Below are positions 46,001-53,475 of a stretch of DNA of 64,000 nt, in pieces (position 1 is the first letter of the stretch; each line of letters starts with the position of its first letter). Source of the DNA: Corticium candelabrum (Eukaryota > Porifera > Homoscleromorpha > Homosclerophorida > Plakinidae); NCBI RefSeq assembly GCF_963422355.1, contig NC_085085.1:16059588-16123587 (forward strand). Reading direction: 5' to 3'. The translations under genes and the position numbers were made by a program. Under the pieces are notes generated by a model. The model was not told the DNA's origin. It searched no databases and was given only the letters and a program-made list of their open reading frames with translations.

Positions 46001-48446
46001 TAGATCATCTCGTATTGATTTTGTTGTAGACACCTATTCATCAGTTTCAACAAAGGCATACGAGAGGGCTGCTCGCTCTACAGCTGGAACAATACATGTC
46101 AAGATTTTCGATTGTCAACAGTCTTGTCCAAGCAATGGAAAAATTTCTTTCAGCAGACGAAAACAAGTTAGAGCTTGTAGATTTTTTGGTACAGATGTGG
46201 GGCAGCAGTAGGTATGCCGAACGGCTATATGGTGTGCTATATGGTGTGCAGCTATTTGTTTGTCATCGACAACTCTGCAGTCTTCTTACATCAGAAGATG
46301 CTTCCACAGTCCTTGTTTCTTCAGTACCAGCTCTTACTTCAGATCATGAAGAGGCCGACAGTCGCATTTTCTTACATGCCAAGCATGCATCAAATGGTGG
46401 CTTTGCCTGTGTTGTCATATCCTCTCCTGACACCGACGTAGCAGTGATAGGAATCCATCATGCCAATGCCATCAACGCATCATTGCTATGGCTCACTGGC
46501 ACAAAGGTACAACGCTGTTGCATTAATCTCACGGAAATCGCTGTCAATTTAGGCGAAGACATGTCTGCTGTGCTCCCTGGCATACACGCTTTTTCTGGCT
46601 GCGACACGACGAGTGCCTTTGTTGGAAAAGGCAAAACAAAGATCTTTCGCTTAGCTTCTCAAAGCGACTGTTTACGTCTTGCGATGACCAGATTAGGATG
46701 CAGCTTGACTCCGACTGAAGAATTGTTTACTGAATGTGAGAAGTTTGTATGCCATCTTTACGGTTTGCCAACTTGTATCAGTGTCAACGAGGTTCGGTAC
46801 AAGTTATTTCGCACGAAGTGCTTAAAAGCGCAGCAGATGCCACCAACTCAAGATGCTCTTCGGCAGCATGTATTATGGGTTAATTATCAAAGTTTTGTAT
46901 GAAAAAATGCTTTGTGCTCTATGCAGAATCTGCCTAGTCTGCACGGTCACGGATGGATTGTTGAAACTGATGAAAACAGTTCTCACATACATGTCTGCTG
47001 GATGACACAGCTTCCTGCCCCGAAAGCGCTGTTGGAGCTGGTAAGCTGCAAGTGCAATGTCGGATGTACTACACAGCAATGTTCGTGTCTTAGTGCTGCT
47101 TTGTGCTGTACCGATGCATGTGGTTGCAGAAATTGCAAGAATTCGAGCAAGCAAATAGACCTTCCTAGTCCAGTACTATTGGAAGAAGAAACTCCAGAAT
47201 CAGACATTCAGACTGATGATAGCGATAATCATGACTGTAGTGATAGCGAATAAGTGATCAAGTGTATGATTGCAAGCACGCGCGAATTAATTCAATTATT
47301 TTAGTCTAGTAGATCAAGTTATTTCTAGAAGCAAATTGATGCAATAAAAATTCTAAACAGATTAAATTGCAATACAAAAATATAAACATAATGTTGTACT
47401 CGCAAAAATGCTTACTTTGATTCAGCGATACCTAATGCTGTGAAGTAACTCCAAGACTGTAGCAATCGGAAGTCCCGAATAAAACAAAAAGTTGTTGCCT
47501 TTCTAACTATTTCCTGCATAAATGGCATGCTTCCTTTGTTGGCGCTAGTTGTAGAATTGCAATAGTCAATTAAGTAGAGATTCTACGCCTTGAGAAATGC
47601 TTGTCAGGCAGAGCTCTAGTATAGCCTCGACTTTCCCGTGCGCCTCGCGTGTACTATTTTTATAAATTCTACTGTTACTTTGTTGCATGTTTTCCAAATT
47701 GCAAACATTAAGAAATCCTTTCTATTGGTTTTGTACAATGTTCCGGTGCCAAGAAACCCTGGTCCACAAGGTGGTCGGAACAAAATGACGGCTTCTGAGA
47801 CTTGGCTCATAGACTATACAGACGAACTTAGGACCCCTGTATGTTCCACTGGTTATCATAGAATAAAGAGACGAAACCACAATCAGTGCAGAAGTTCTAC
47901 AAAAGGTTAAAGATTAAAGTACATGCAGTATCGATTTGCAAACTCTAGTACAGCTCAATATTTGGGGTGGCACGTGCCCCAGGCCACCTGCAGGACAACT
48001 AGAACAGGATGAGAACTCGGAACAAGCCCATGGCCAACAGCCCACACCCAACGTAGCGCAGATTTTTGAGAGCTTCTCAGTTGCCAGGTGTGGCCTTTCA
48101 GACAAGGTCCCTCGTGGCTGGTCTCCCAAATTTGAAGGCCCAGCGACGCGTTCCACCGTACCTACTATGCGACCGCTCTACGAGTCGATTCTATATGATC
48201 CACACGTGCACACGTTGATCTGTACAGTATACGTACCTGGTAAACGTTTGTTGCTTCCTTGCTTTCGTTTAGATTTGTCGCAAACGAACCTGAAAACACA
48301 CAAGTTGTTGACGATCATGCAAGATAGCTATGCAAACGCTAGATTGAAATTGATTAATTAAACGTCTCTGACATTGACCGAAGTGCGAGTAACGTCTCAT
48401 GATCACCTTCTTCAACGTAAGACGATTCCAAGTTGCTAGCCGCCAT
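27178..48446 (-). CDS. Two-pore channel (TPC1-like), complete, 25 exons
   Basis: Endolysosomal cation channel, two six-helix domains, 796 residues (human TPC1: 816). Exons (low..high): 48394-48446, 40043-40088, 39687-39881, 39505-39618, 39314-39444, 37690-37778, 37580-37614, 37455-37513, 37140-37239, 36985-37058, 36870-36918, 35435-35489, 35316-35376, 30569-30696, 30404-30505, 30285-30338, 29732-29804, 29579-29674, 29438-29509, 28413-28660, 28307-28353, 28164-28232, 27795-28019, 27397-27474, 27178-27315. All phases agree (2391 nt). Landmarks: [15 protein letters not shown] near the N-terminus; filter I SNHPDVM (about 240); [19 protein letters not shown]-hand-like loop DQDGTGSI (346-353); domain [26 protein letters not shown] and [12 protein letters not shown]; filter II VVNNW (619-623); FVLDAF after the last helix. 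The C-terminal [14 protein letters not shown] resembles TPC1. The start at 48446 gives [18 protein letters not shown], spliced across the 8.3-kb intron 1 on phase alone, so it is the least certain exon. Confidence 0.94.
30728..30763. repeat. (CAA)n microsatellite
   Basis: About ten CAA/AAC units in the channel gene, intron 13, about 30 bp upstream of exon 14. Confidence 0.9.
31375..32500 (-). mobile_element. Retrotransposon polyprotein C-terminal fragment
   Basis: Minus-strand frames read [20 protein letters not shown], then [18 protein letters not shown] with [11 protein letters not shown] (31996-32493). A Cys/His stretch and [20 protein letters not shown] with [10 protein letters not shown] (31594-31881) follow. 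These blocks recur in LINE-type polyproteins of sponges and cnidarians as I know them. The D..(10-15)..FDVR pattern may be a PD-(D/E)xK-like nuclease. Frame changes show a decayed copy in intron 13 of the channel gene, same strand as the gene. Confidence 0.75.
32432..32503. repeat. (TAC)n(CAC)n microsatellite
   Basis: About 24 trinucleotide units between two opposed retroelement fragments. Translated, it gives the poly-Val run of the minus-strand frame. Confidence 0.95.
32518..34981 (+). mobile_element. Non-LTR retrotransposon reverse transcriptase, broken
   Basis: Plus-strand RT in several frames. [17 protein letters not shown] (32659-32976) is followed by the palm: [32 protein letters not shown] and [20 protein letters not shown] (33071-33634). 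The YMDD catalytic box is intact, but stops and frame changes flank it. The tail (34023-34598) has [20 protein letters not shown] and [10 protein letters not shown], a CCHC-type motif. The order N-domain, palm, CCHC tail matches site-specific or R2-like LINEs more than RTE; that placement is tentative. It lies antisense in intron 13 of the channel gene. Confidence 0.85.
36058..36141. mobile_element. Fold-back MITE, copy 1
   Basis: 84 bp forming almost one hairpin. The left arm CTCGCGTAGCCAGACCCCTT is matched by the right arm (AAGGGGTCTGGCTATGCGAG) with one mismatch, and the complementarity runs further inward to the loop at CCGGGCAC. It lies in intron 11 of the channel gene. A related copy is at 55206-55288. 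Confidence 0.8.
36698..36804. repeat. (CA)n microsatellite with CACGTGCAC interruptions
   Basis: About 107 bp of alternating CA, broken three times by GTG, in intron 11 of the channel gene close to exon 11. The Cys/Val peptides predicted here are repeat artefacts. Confidence 0.95.
39919..40017. repeat. (CA)n microsatellite with CG-containing centre
   Basis: About 99 bp of CA repeats interrupted by CTCGCGCACGCACG in the intron between channel exons 2 and 3. Confidence 0.95.
40175..40368 (+). repeat. 5' LTR of the Ty3/Gypsy element
   Basis: 194 bp starting TGTGGTAAAGTAATCAG and ending GCAGAAGTTCTACA. It includes AATAAAG (40329-40335), a polyadenylation-type signal near the 3' end. Confidence 0.92.
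40387..41184 (+). CDS. Gag protein of the Ty3/Gypsy element
   Basis: 265 codons, open throughout. A helical capsid-type region ([27 protein letters not shown]) is followed by two zinc knuckles near the C-terminus, [14 protein letters not shown] and [14 protein letters not shown]. This is the usual Gypsy gag layout. The ATG at 40390 directly follows the primer-binding region. Confidence 0.9.
   Translation: MMASGTKYSTLGEYRLSTKSVEEYQKRFQLFCTANGIADREGQEAQRTAIFLSSVGASTYSMLKNLARPKTVQELSLDEIVSTLQEHFEPKKIIIAERFCFYKRQQQQSESITAYLAELRRLAKHCDFGAYLATALRDQFVCGLLAKSVQQKLLAEAALTLESTVKLAEAHKIARQETQAMHHDMRRQAPSSQPETTFALQRTGERPPTKESSEKACYHCAERGHMADKCRMKSRECNICKKMGHIAKACRSKGNGCKEWKGSDV
41206..44239 (+). pseudogene. 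Pol of the Ty3/Gypsy element, inactivated
   Basis: In order: aspartic protease with VDTGAS (41206 frame), reverse transcriptase, RNase H ([11 protein letters not shown]), HHCC zinc finger (ESHFG, CEVCQS, about 43255-43365) and integrase core with [12 protein letters not shown]. The reading is broken by a stop at 41798-41800, another near 42115, one at 42662 and several frame changes. The RT catalytic box, normally YxDD, reads FHDN at about 42168, so polymerase activity is lost apart from the stops. No envelope gene follows. Weak open frames continue to 44504. Confidence 0.88.
44451..44563 (+). repeat. 3' LTR, left piece
   Basis: Matches the first 113 bp of the 5' LTR with nine mismatches by eye. 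It ends at TACA, where the nested transposon begins. The right piece is 47821-47901. Confidence 0.92.
45287..45926 (+). pseudogene. N-terminal Cys/His-rich frames of the nested transposon
   Basis: Two frames, 45287-45553 and about 45555-45926. The second has [33 protein letters not shown] and VKYHKTCYK. Paired Cys and His residues (CxxC .. H..C) suggest a treble-clef or MADF-like zinc module that recurs in invertebrate mobile-element proteins with the SPDTDV nuclease. A stop (TAA) at 45924-45926 and a frame break near 45553 separate it from the nuclease frame. Confidence 0.6.
46096..47253 (+). CDS. FEN1/XPG-like nuclease with CXC-type Cys-rich tail, one in-frame stop
   Basis: The frame runs 46096-46902 (268 codons to TGA), then in the same frame 46912-47253. 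Acidic motifs lie in the FEN/XPG order: [12 protein letters not shown] (residues 84-95), [14 protein letters not shown] (106-119) and [12 protein letters not shown] (164-175). Spacing is close to the E158/E160, D179/D181, D233 pattern of FEN1. After the stop comes a cluster of about 15 Cys ([21 protein letters not shown]), like the Tesmin/TSO1 CXC DNA-binding region. It may be a decayed copy or have acquired one nonsense mutation. Confidence 0.7.
47821..47901 (+). repeat. 3' LTR, right piece
   Basis: Matches the last 81 bp of the 5' LTR with four mismatches and ends TTCTACA. It is followed by the target duplication AAAGG. Confidence 0.92.
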
Positions 48447-50235
48447 GTTTCATCACGCGACGCTACCTCCAAAATCATAGATATTCACGTTTGCAGATAA
48501 GAGTCCTATTCTAGTCAACCAATCACTGCTCACTACTGTAGATGAGCACAATTTTTTGCTACATAATGACTATAGCCTACATTGTGCTTTCTGTTCACAC
48601 TCGCTCCACCGACGAACAGCGCTAGACAGCTGTCCTCTATCTATGGTAAGTATTTAGCTAGGCTGCTCCTGAAAAGATGATCGCCATGATGCAGTGATCA
48701 CCGCCAACAAGACATCATAATCTTTAGAGGAAACACACTACCGTTTATCTGTTCCGCTGCCAATTGCTGGAGCAAATAGTGAAAAATACTTGAGTAGGAC
48801 TGAGGCTGCTTTTTGAAAACGCCTACTGTAAGTGTTAAGTTTGAAATCATCAATATCTCCGCTGTTTTTTGGACTTTCTCAATGATCTCGGTATCGTTAG
48901 AAACCGCTAGGTCTGGCGTTTCTGTTTATCAAATTATCTACGCCATTCCTACAAACCAGACGGAAGGATATTACTTTTGCATATCAAAGATAAACGGGTG
49001 GAGCAATGCTTATTATCTAATTATCTTGTAAGACTAAGGGATCAACTGAACCATTAATTAATTAACATAATTGCTGTAACATGTAACATGGTCCAACTGG
49101 AGCAGTTGTAGTGCTCTAATGAGCACACCTGGTGTGACCTCGACTTCATTACTCACTTCCGAGTTCACATTTACACGGAATATACAAGTTGATGACGTCA
49201 TCACGCGTGGAGGGCCAGTACGAGTCATAATACACACATTCGTACACAACTCTAGGGATGATATTGCTAGTAGCTACATTTGCAACATACGCCTTCTAAT
49301 TTATCTATTAATTAAAACTGTATGTTACTCCTTCGGTAACTCTGAATTGGCCCAAAGAAAATTTACAGTTTTATACCAGCATCTAACTCTAGGCAGTCAT
49401 TTGAGATTCAAACGTGCGTACATGCACGTACTTTTTACTTCTCAACGTTTATGGGGTATCATGTGGTGGTAGTGATATGAGTGCCAAAGAAGTCACTCTT
49501 TTGAAGCTCTCATGTACTGTAGCACGTACCTCATCAATGTTGGAAATCTGACCTAATCAGCATTCTAATATAATTTCTGCATGCTAAAGCAGTGTACATA
49601 TTGATGCTAAATTTGCACTTTAACATGACTGCCTAGTAATTAATTAAATTGTATTATTTGCTTATAAAGCTAACAAATCTAGCAATTTCTATGCAAGACC
49701 TGTATAGTACTGTATACAAGAAGTTGGCATTGGATTGGCAGAAGTGGACCTTGATGCAGCAAGTGAGGTTCCTTTGACCCCCCTGAAACCCGCAAACTAT
49801 AAGCCTGTGCCTCATGGCCAACTTCACATTGTCTGGCATGTACCCACTCCAATAAGTGACATGCAGTGTCAACATTCAAATGCATGAGTACTTAAATTTG
49901 TAAAAACATTTATACATACTGACATTGTCACATAACATTAACTACTAGGGTACTTACATCCACACAAGCACAGTAACAGTTTAAATTTATCTATTCCTAA
50001 TAATTACCACAAGATGTAGAAGATTGAGATACAAATGCCAAACAATGGGAAACTACACACAAACAAGCAAGCAACCGCGTGCTCTAGTGACGCTCCATTA
50101 GCCTAATTGTGTAGTTACACATAATTGTCATCGATAATGCAGTTTCAGTAGTCTGTATACTAGTTCTAGATTTTGGTTGTATTTCAATGTGAAACGCATG
50201 TCTAGTACAAGATTACACATCCTTCGGTCTTGTTA
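48447..50235. other. Intergenic region upstream of the two-pore channel
   Basis: 1.8 kb between the channel start (-) and the 3' end of the 50236-53443 gene (-). Short open frames at 48813-49031 and 49119-49472 (+) lack domain or splice support. The channel promoter should lie at its left end; I see no TATA box. Confidence 0.45.
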
Positions 50236-53200
50236 TTAAATAAAACTGAAGTCGTTCTTTGCATGCTTTACACATTGTCTGAAGCTACAAGAAACACATA
50301 GTTAGTCTAATGCAACACAACATGACATGATGTTATTACCCGTTTGTCTTGAGTTGATACGGTTTTGGAAAATCTAGTTTGTTGCCTACACATTTGAGTT
50401 TATTCTATTGTGTGGTAAATTGTGTGGAAAACATACTACCTGACTATAACAGAAGCTGCTGACAGCTGACCTTTCTGCATAAGACTGAAAGCATAATACA
50501 ATTTGCATTGTGCTGAAAGAATTGGATCTCCAAGTCGTAATGCTAAAAGCAACTGCTTCTTTGATAAGACACCAGCATGATGTGCCTACACACATACACA
50601 ATTGATAAGGAAATGCACAAAAGTGTGTATGTGCAGAGTAGTAAAAGCATGTTCAGCAAGTACGGTAAATGTCACACTCGCGCATGCGCACGCGCGCGTG
50701 TGTGTGTGTGTGTGTACACCACACACACTAAGAACTGACACTTACATGCTCCACAAACTTTTCACCAAGAGATGAGTGAGCTCCACCCAAAGTAGAAAGC
50801 CACGCAAACACTGTCTCCAACTGAAGTCGAGTGACTACCAGTGCCATAATCCGATTACCCCTTATACAGTTGGTGCATAAATGTAAATATAGAGAAATTA
50901 CAAAACTGTACAATTATGATTTACAATATGACCATCTCCACCTTTCTGTCTACTAGTTTTCATATATCATGCCAAACACCAATCCAAACTACAGGGGCGT
51001 AGCGTGACCTCTAGAAATGGGAGCTAAACTTCAAGATGCTATGTACACGCCCATTTTAAGGGCACGCCCACTTTTAATGGCTTCTAATTGACGGATTCGG
51101 TAGAATCAGTGGCAGATCCAGACTGGAAAAAGGGTGGTGTATATATTATATACAGCTTTAGTCCTCACACGTATTTTCAGTCCATAATTTTTATGACCAC
51201 GCCTACAAATGATGGGCTATCCCGGTCTAGCTCATGCCACGCTATGCCCATGCAAACTATATTGTACACTAGCATCTCGACCCAGCATCGGCTGAGTAAC
51301 ATTAGACAGGTACCAGCTAGAGTTGCATATTTTTACATATCCTATGTTTTACAAACAACACAGCCCTATGAAATACGTTAGATGCCCTACTCAAATTAAT
51401 ACGTTATTGCCCCTATATCTTTATTAGATACCAAACCATGCACACATCACACAGACGTCAACAGGTTGATCTTGTGCGTTGGGTTCCTACAAATATGTTA
51501 CAGTTTTATAGCATAACGACACGCTCTATTCGGTACATCAGCAACAGCAATACCATGACGAACACACAGATTTGTAACCCTAGCTAGACCTCAAAAGGAG
51601 GCGATCTAAATACCAAAAAGGTGCGTTTGTAATATTGTGGTGTGGAACGCAGTCTTCATGCAACGGTCTGTGTAGATCCATGCCGTCTTGGTTGGCCTGT
51701 GTAGACCCTCGGTAATAATGTGATATTAGGGAAATAGCCAGATGGTTTTGATTGCCACTGTAATACAACAGATGTCCCATTCATGACTCAATTGCGTCAG
51801 CTAGTATAGAATACACTCGATACCACCATATCGAGCTAAATAGGAAAATGCAACTAACTTACCCTACACTTGACTATCATTTTCTGCACGAATTGCCCAT
51901 GTCTATACAAAGTATTTGCATGCGTCAGGTAGCACTCTAAACTAGCAATTGAATGTAGAATATTTCCTTTATATATACCATGAAATCTTTGCCCAATCGT
52001 CTGATCAAGTTGACTAAGTACTTTGCAACGCACTATATCTAAACAAACTAAAAGAAACCTTCTTAAAATTTACATAGGTCCAAAGTAGAGCAATCAAGGT
52101 GACAACAGTTGACCAAACTATAGGTGTGACATTTGAGATGGTAATTGCCAAAGGAGATTACGAATTTGTCCTCTATACAAGCGGCAACTCCCACGCACGA
52201 ATCGATCCAGGTATGGTGCACTTGGTAAAGTCTAAATCTTTGAGAATTAATTAAGCAGATGTGAAAACTGTTTTTGATAATAATAAACAAGCAAACTTAC
52301 ATAAATATTTTTGTAAACCAAATAAATAGAAAACCATTTACGACAGCAAAATCATTCGGGTTCCCAATATCAGAAATATTCGCAAACGGCTTAAACCATT
52401 TGGAAATGGTTTACCTTCCTAAACCATTTGCAAACGGTCTAAACCATTTGAAAACGGTCTGCATTATATGGTCTAACCGATTTGGAAACGGTCTAACCAA
52501 ATACGAATTCGCAAACGGTTTAGACCATTTGCGAACGTTTAGTTTTGCAATTGGTTTACATCAGGGTCGACTCCTAGAGAGGAGACCGTCTAAATACTGT
52601 GGCATGCGTTTGCATGACTGTGGTGTAGAACTCAGTCTTCATGCACGGTTTCGTGGCGATCAGCCTGGCAATTTTGGCGTGACTGATGTTACAGACACAC
52701 AGACAGATCAGACTTTTATAGATATAGAGATTGGCTTTGTCTGAAGGTTAGCAAACTAAACACTCCCTGGTAGCTAGCCTACATGCTTGTTTCACCATCT
52801 GCACGTCTGTCTCCATAAATTATAATCAAATTCAAAGTCTTCTACATAGAAGAAGTCCTTACCACCGCATTTCAGCATCTGTCATCTTTGCTTCTTGACC
52901 TCCTGGATCTGGACAACACAAACTAATTCGCAATTGGTGTCCTTCACCCGATGCATGAGCCACCAAAACGCAACTCTGCCTAGTAATATACCCTTGCATT
53001 TCTATACAATCAGAGAGAAAGTGAGAATTATAGAGTGGAATACATGTATACGTATATAAAATTGTTAGACTATTCACATGATCAGAGAACATTGCTGATT
53101 ATCAACAACAACAACTGTGTAATAGTATCATGTATGTATATGCATAGTATAGTACGTACTGTACACAACTACACTACTAATCATTGATATTAATCAATCT

Positions 53201-53443
53201 ATCTATGTGTGTACAGTCGTTCAACTCACTGGGATTCCTTTCAGTGTCAGCTGCCCAAACTAGAAAAGACTTTAGAAACTTTCTTGAGCGTGTTATTTCT
53301 ACAGCCATGGCAAGAGCCAGTCTGAGGTGGTAGACAAGTACGGAGAGCTCTGTTCTCAAACTCTGTACTGGATACGGGCTGCTAGCCTTGTACGTATACC
53401 GGAAACAAAACCATAGCGTAGACGAGTGCAAAAAGTCAGACAT
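50236..53443 (-). CDS. Unrecognised five-exon protein, helical, possibly TPR-like
   Basis: Exons (low..high): 53230-53443 (start uncertain), 52863-53001, 50746-50860, 50440-50585, 50236-50284. Phases agree throughout, giving 220 residues from the Met at 53443 or 175 from the Met at 53308. Segments read EITRSRKFLKSFLVWAADTE, YITRQSCVLVAHASGEGHQL, LQLETVFAWLSTLGGAHSSL and LALRLGDPILSAQCKLYYAF. The last two look like paired amphipathic helices with small residues at TPR-like positions. I do not recognise the family. Introns 2 and 3 carry repeats. The upstream Met would leave only 32 bp to the RMND1 start; the downstream one leaves 167 bp and may be likelier. Confidence 0.62.
50679..50716. repeat. 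Alternating purine-pyrimidine tract with an NRF1-like core
   Basis: CGCGCATGCGCACGCGCGCG followed by nine TG units: a 38-bp purine-pyrimidine alternation in the intron just 3' of the 50746-50860 exon. It contains CGCATGCGCA. Confidence 0.85.
50992..51252. mobile_element. hAT-type MITE
   Basis: 261 bp. The left end CAGGGGCGTAGCGTG pairs with the right end CACGCTATGCCCATG. Flanks are (C)CAAACTA on the left and CAAACTA on the right, a 7-8-bp duplication. CAGGGGCGTAGC-type ends with an 8-bp duplication are typical of hAT elements. It lies in an intron of the 50236-53443 gene. Confidence 0.8.
51585..51730. repeat. Dispersed repeat, copy A
   Basis: Contains CGATCTAAATAC, TGTGGTGTGGAACGCAGTCT and TCATGCAACGGT. 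It aligns with 52575-52660, which has CCGTCTAAATACTGTGG, GTGGTGTAGAACTCAGTCTT and CATGCACGGT. Its family is unknown, possibly a SINE or LINE tail. Confidence 0.5.
52375..52560. repeat. Degenerate minisatellite of palindromic AAACCATTTGCAAACGGTYT units
   Basis: Seven or eight variants of a roughly 20-bp unit: AAACCATTTG then CAAACGGTYT, where the second half is close to the inverse complement of the first. Spacing drifts and some units are inverted (GGAAATGGTTTA). It lies in the intron between exons 52863-53001 and 50746-50860. Confidence 0.75.
52575..52740. repeat. Dispersed repeat, copy B
   Basis: Partner of 51585-51730. It ends in CAGACACACAGACAGATCAGACTTTT, read in parts as ACACACAGACAGATCAGAC, a motif common at repeat tails. 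The apparent ORF at 52274-52744 spans the minisatellite and this repeat and is not a gene. Confidence 0.5.
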
Positions 53444-53475
53444 ACTTACAGTAAATAAACGTCTTGCTATCCCGT

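Larger units (their letters stand above)
44564..47816 (+). mobile_element. Nested DNA transposon with FEN/XPG-like nuclease gene (Academ-like)
   Basis: 3253 bp inserted in the 3' LTR. It is delimited by a perfect 12-bp inverted repeat (TAGTCTATGAGC at 44564-44575; GCTCATAGACTA at 47805-47816) and a 4-bp duplication TACA (44560-44563, 47817-47820). The uninterrupted 5' LTR has a single TACA there, which fixes the borders. Internal plus-strand frames encode a nuclease-like protein and a Cys-rich tail. TSD length and nuclease type fit the Academ superfamily as I recall it (3-4 bp TSD, some with XPG nuclease); no transposase core was identified with certainty. Confidence 0.85.
40175..47901 (+). 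mobile_element. Ty3/Gypsy-type LTR retrotransposon, interrupted, in two-pore channel intron 1
   Basis: Bounded by 5-bp duplications AAAGG (40170-40174 and 47902-47906). LTRs are 194 bp, TGTGG..TACA: 5' at 40175-40368; 3' split as 44451-44563 plus 47821-47901 by a nested DNA transposon. A polypurine tract (GGAGGGAGGAG, about 44440-44450) precedes the 3' LTR. By eye the two LTRs differ at about 13 of 194 positions, so the insertion is not recent. Without the inner insertion the element is about 4.5 kb. It is antisense to the host gene. Confidence 0.93.

Noticed and set aside
47936..48361. 141-codon plus-strand ORF just right of the LTR element
   Set aside because: No recognisable domain and it runs toward the channel's first exon antisense; insufficient support.
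52274..52744. 156-codon plus-strand ORF
   Set aside because: Spans the palindromic minisatellite and a dispersed repeat; the peptide is repeat-derived.
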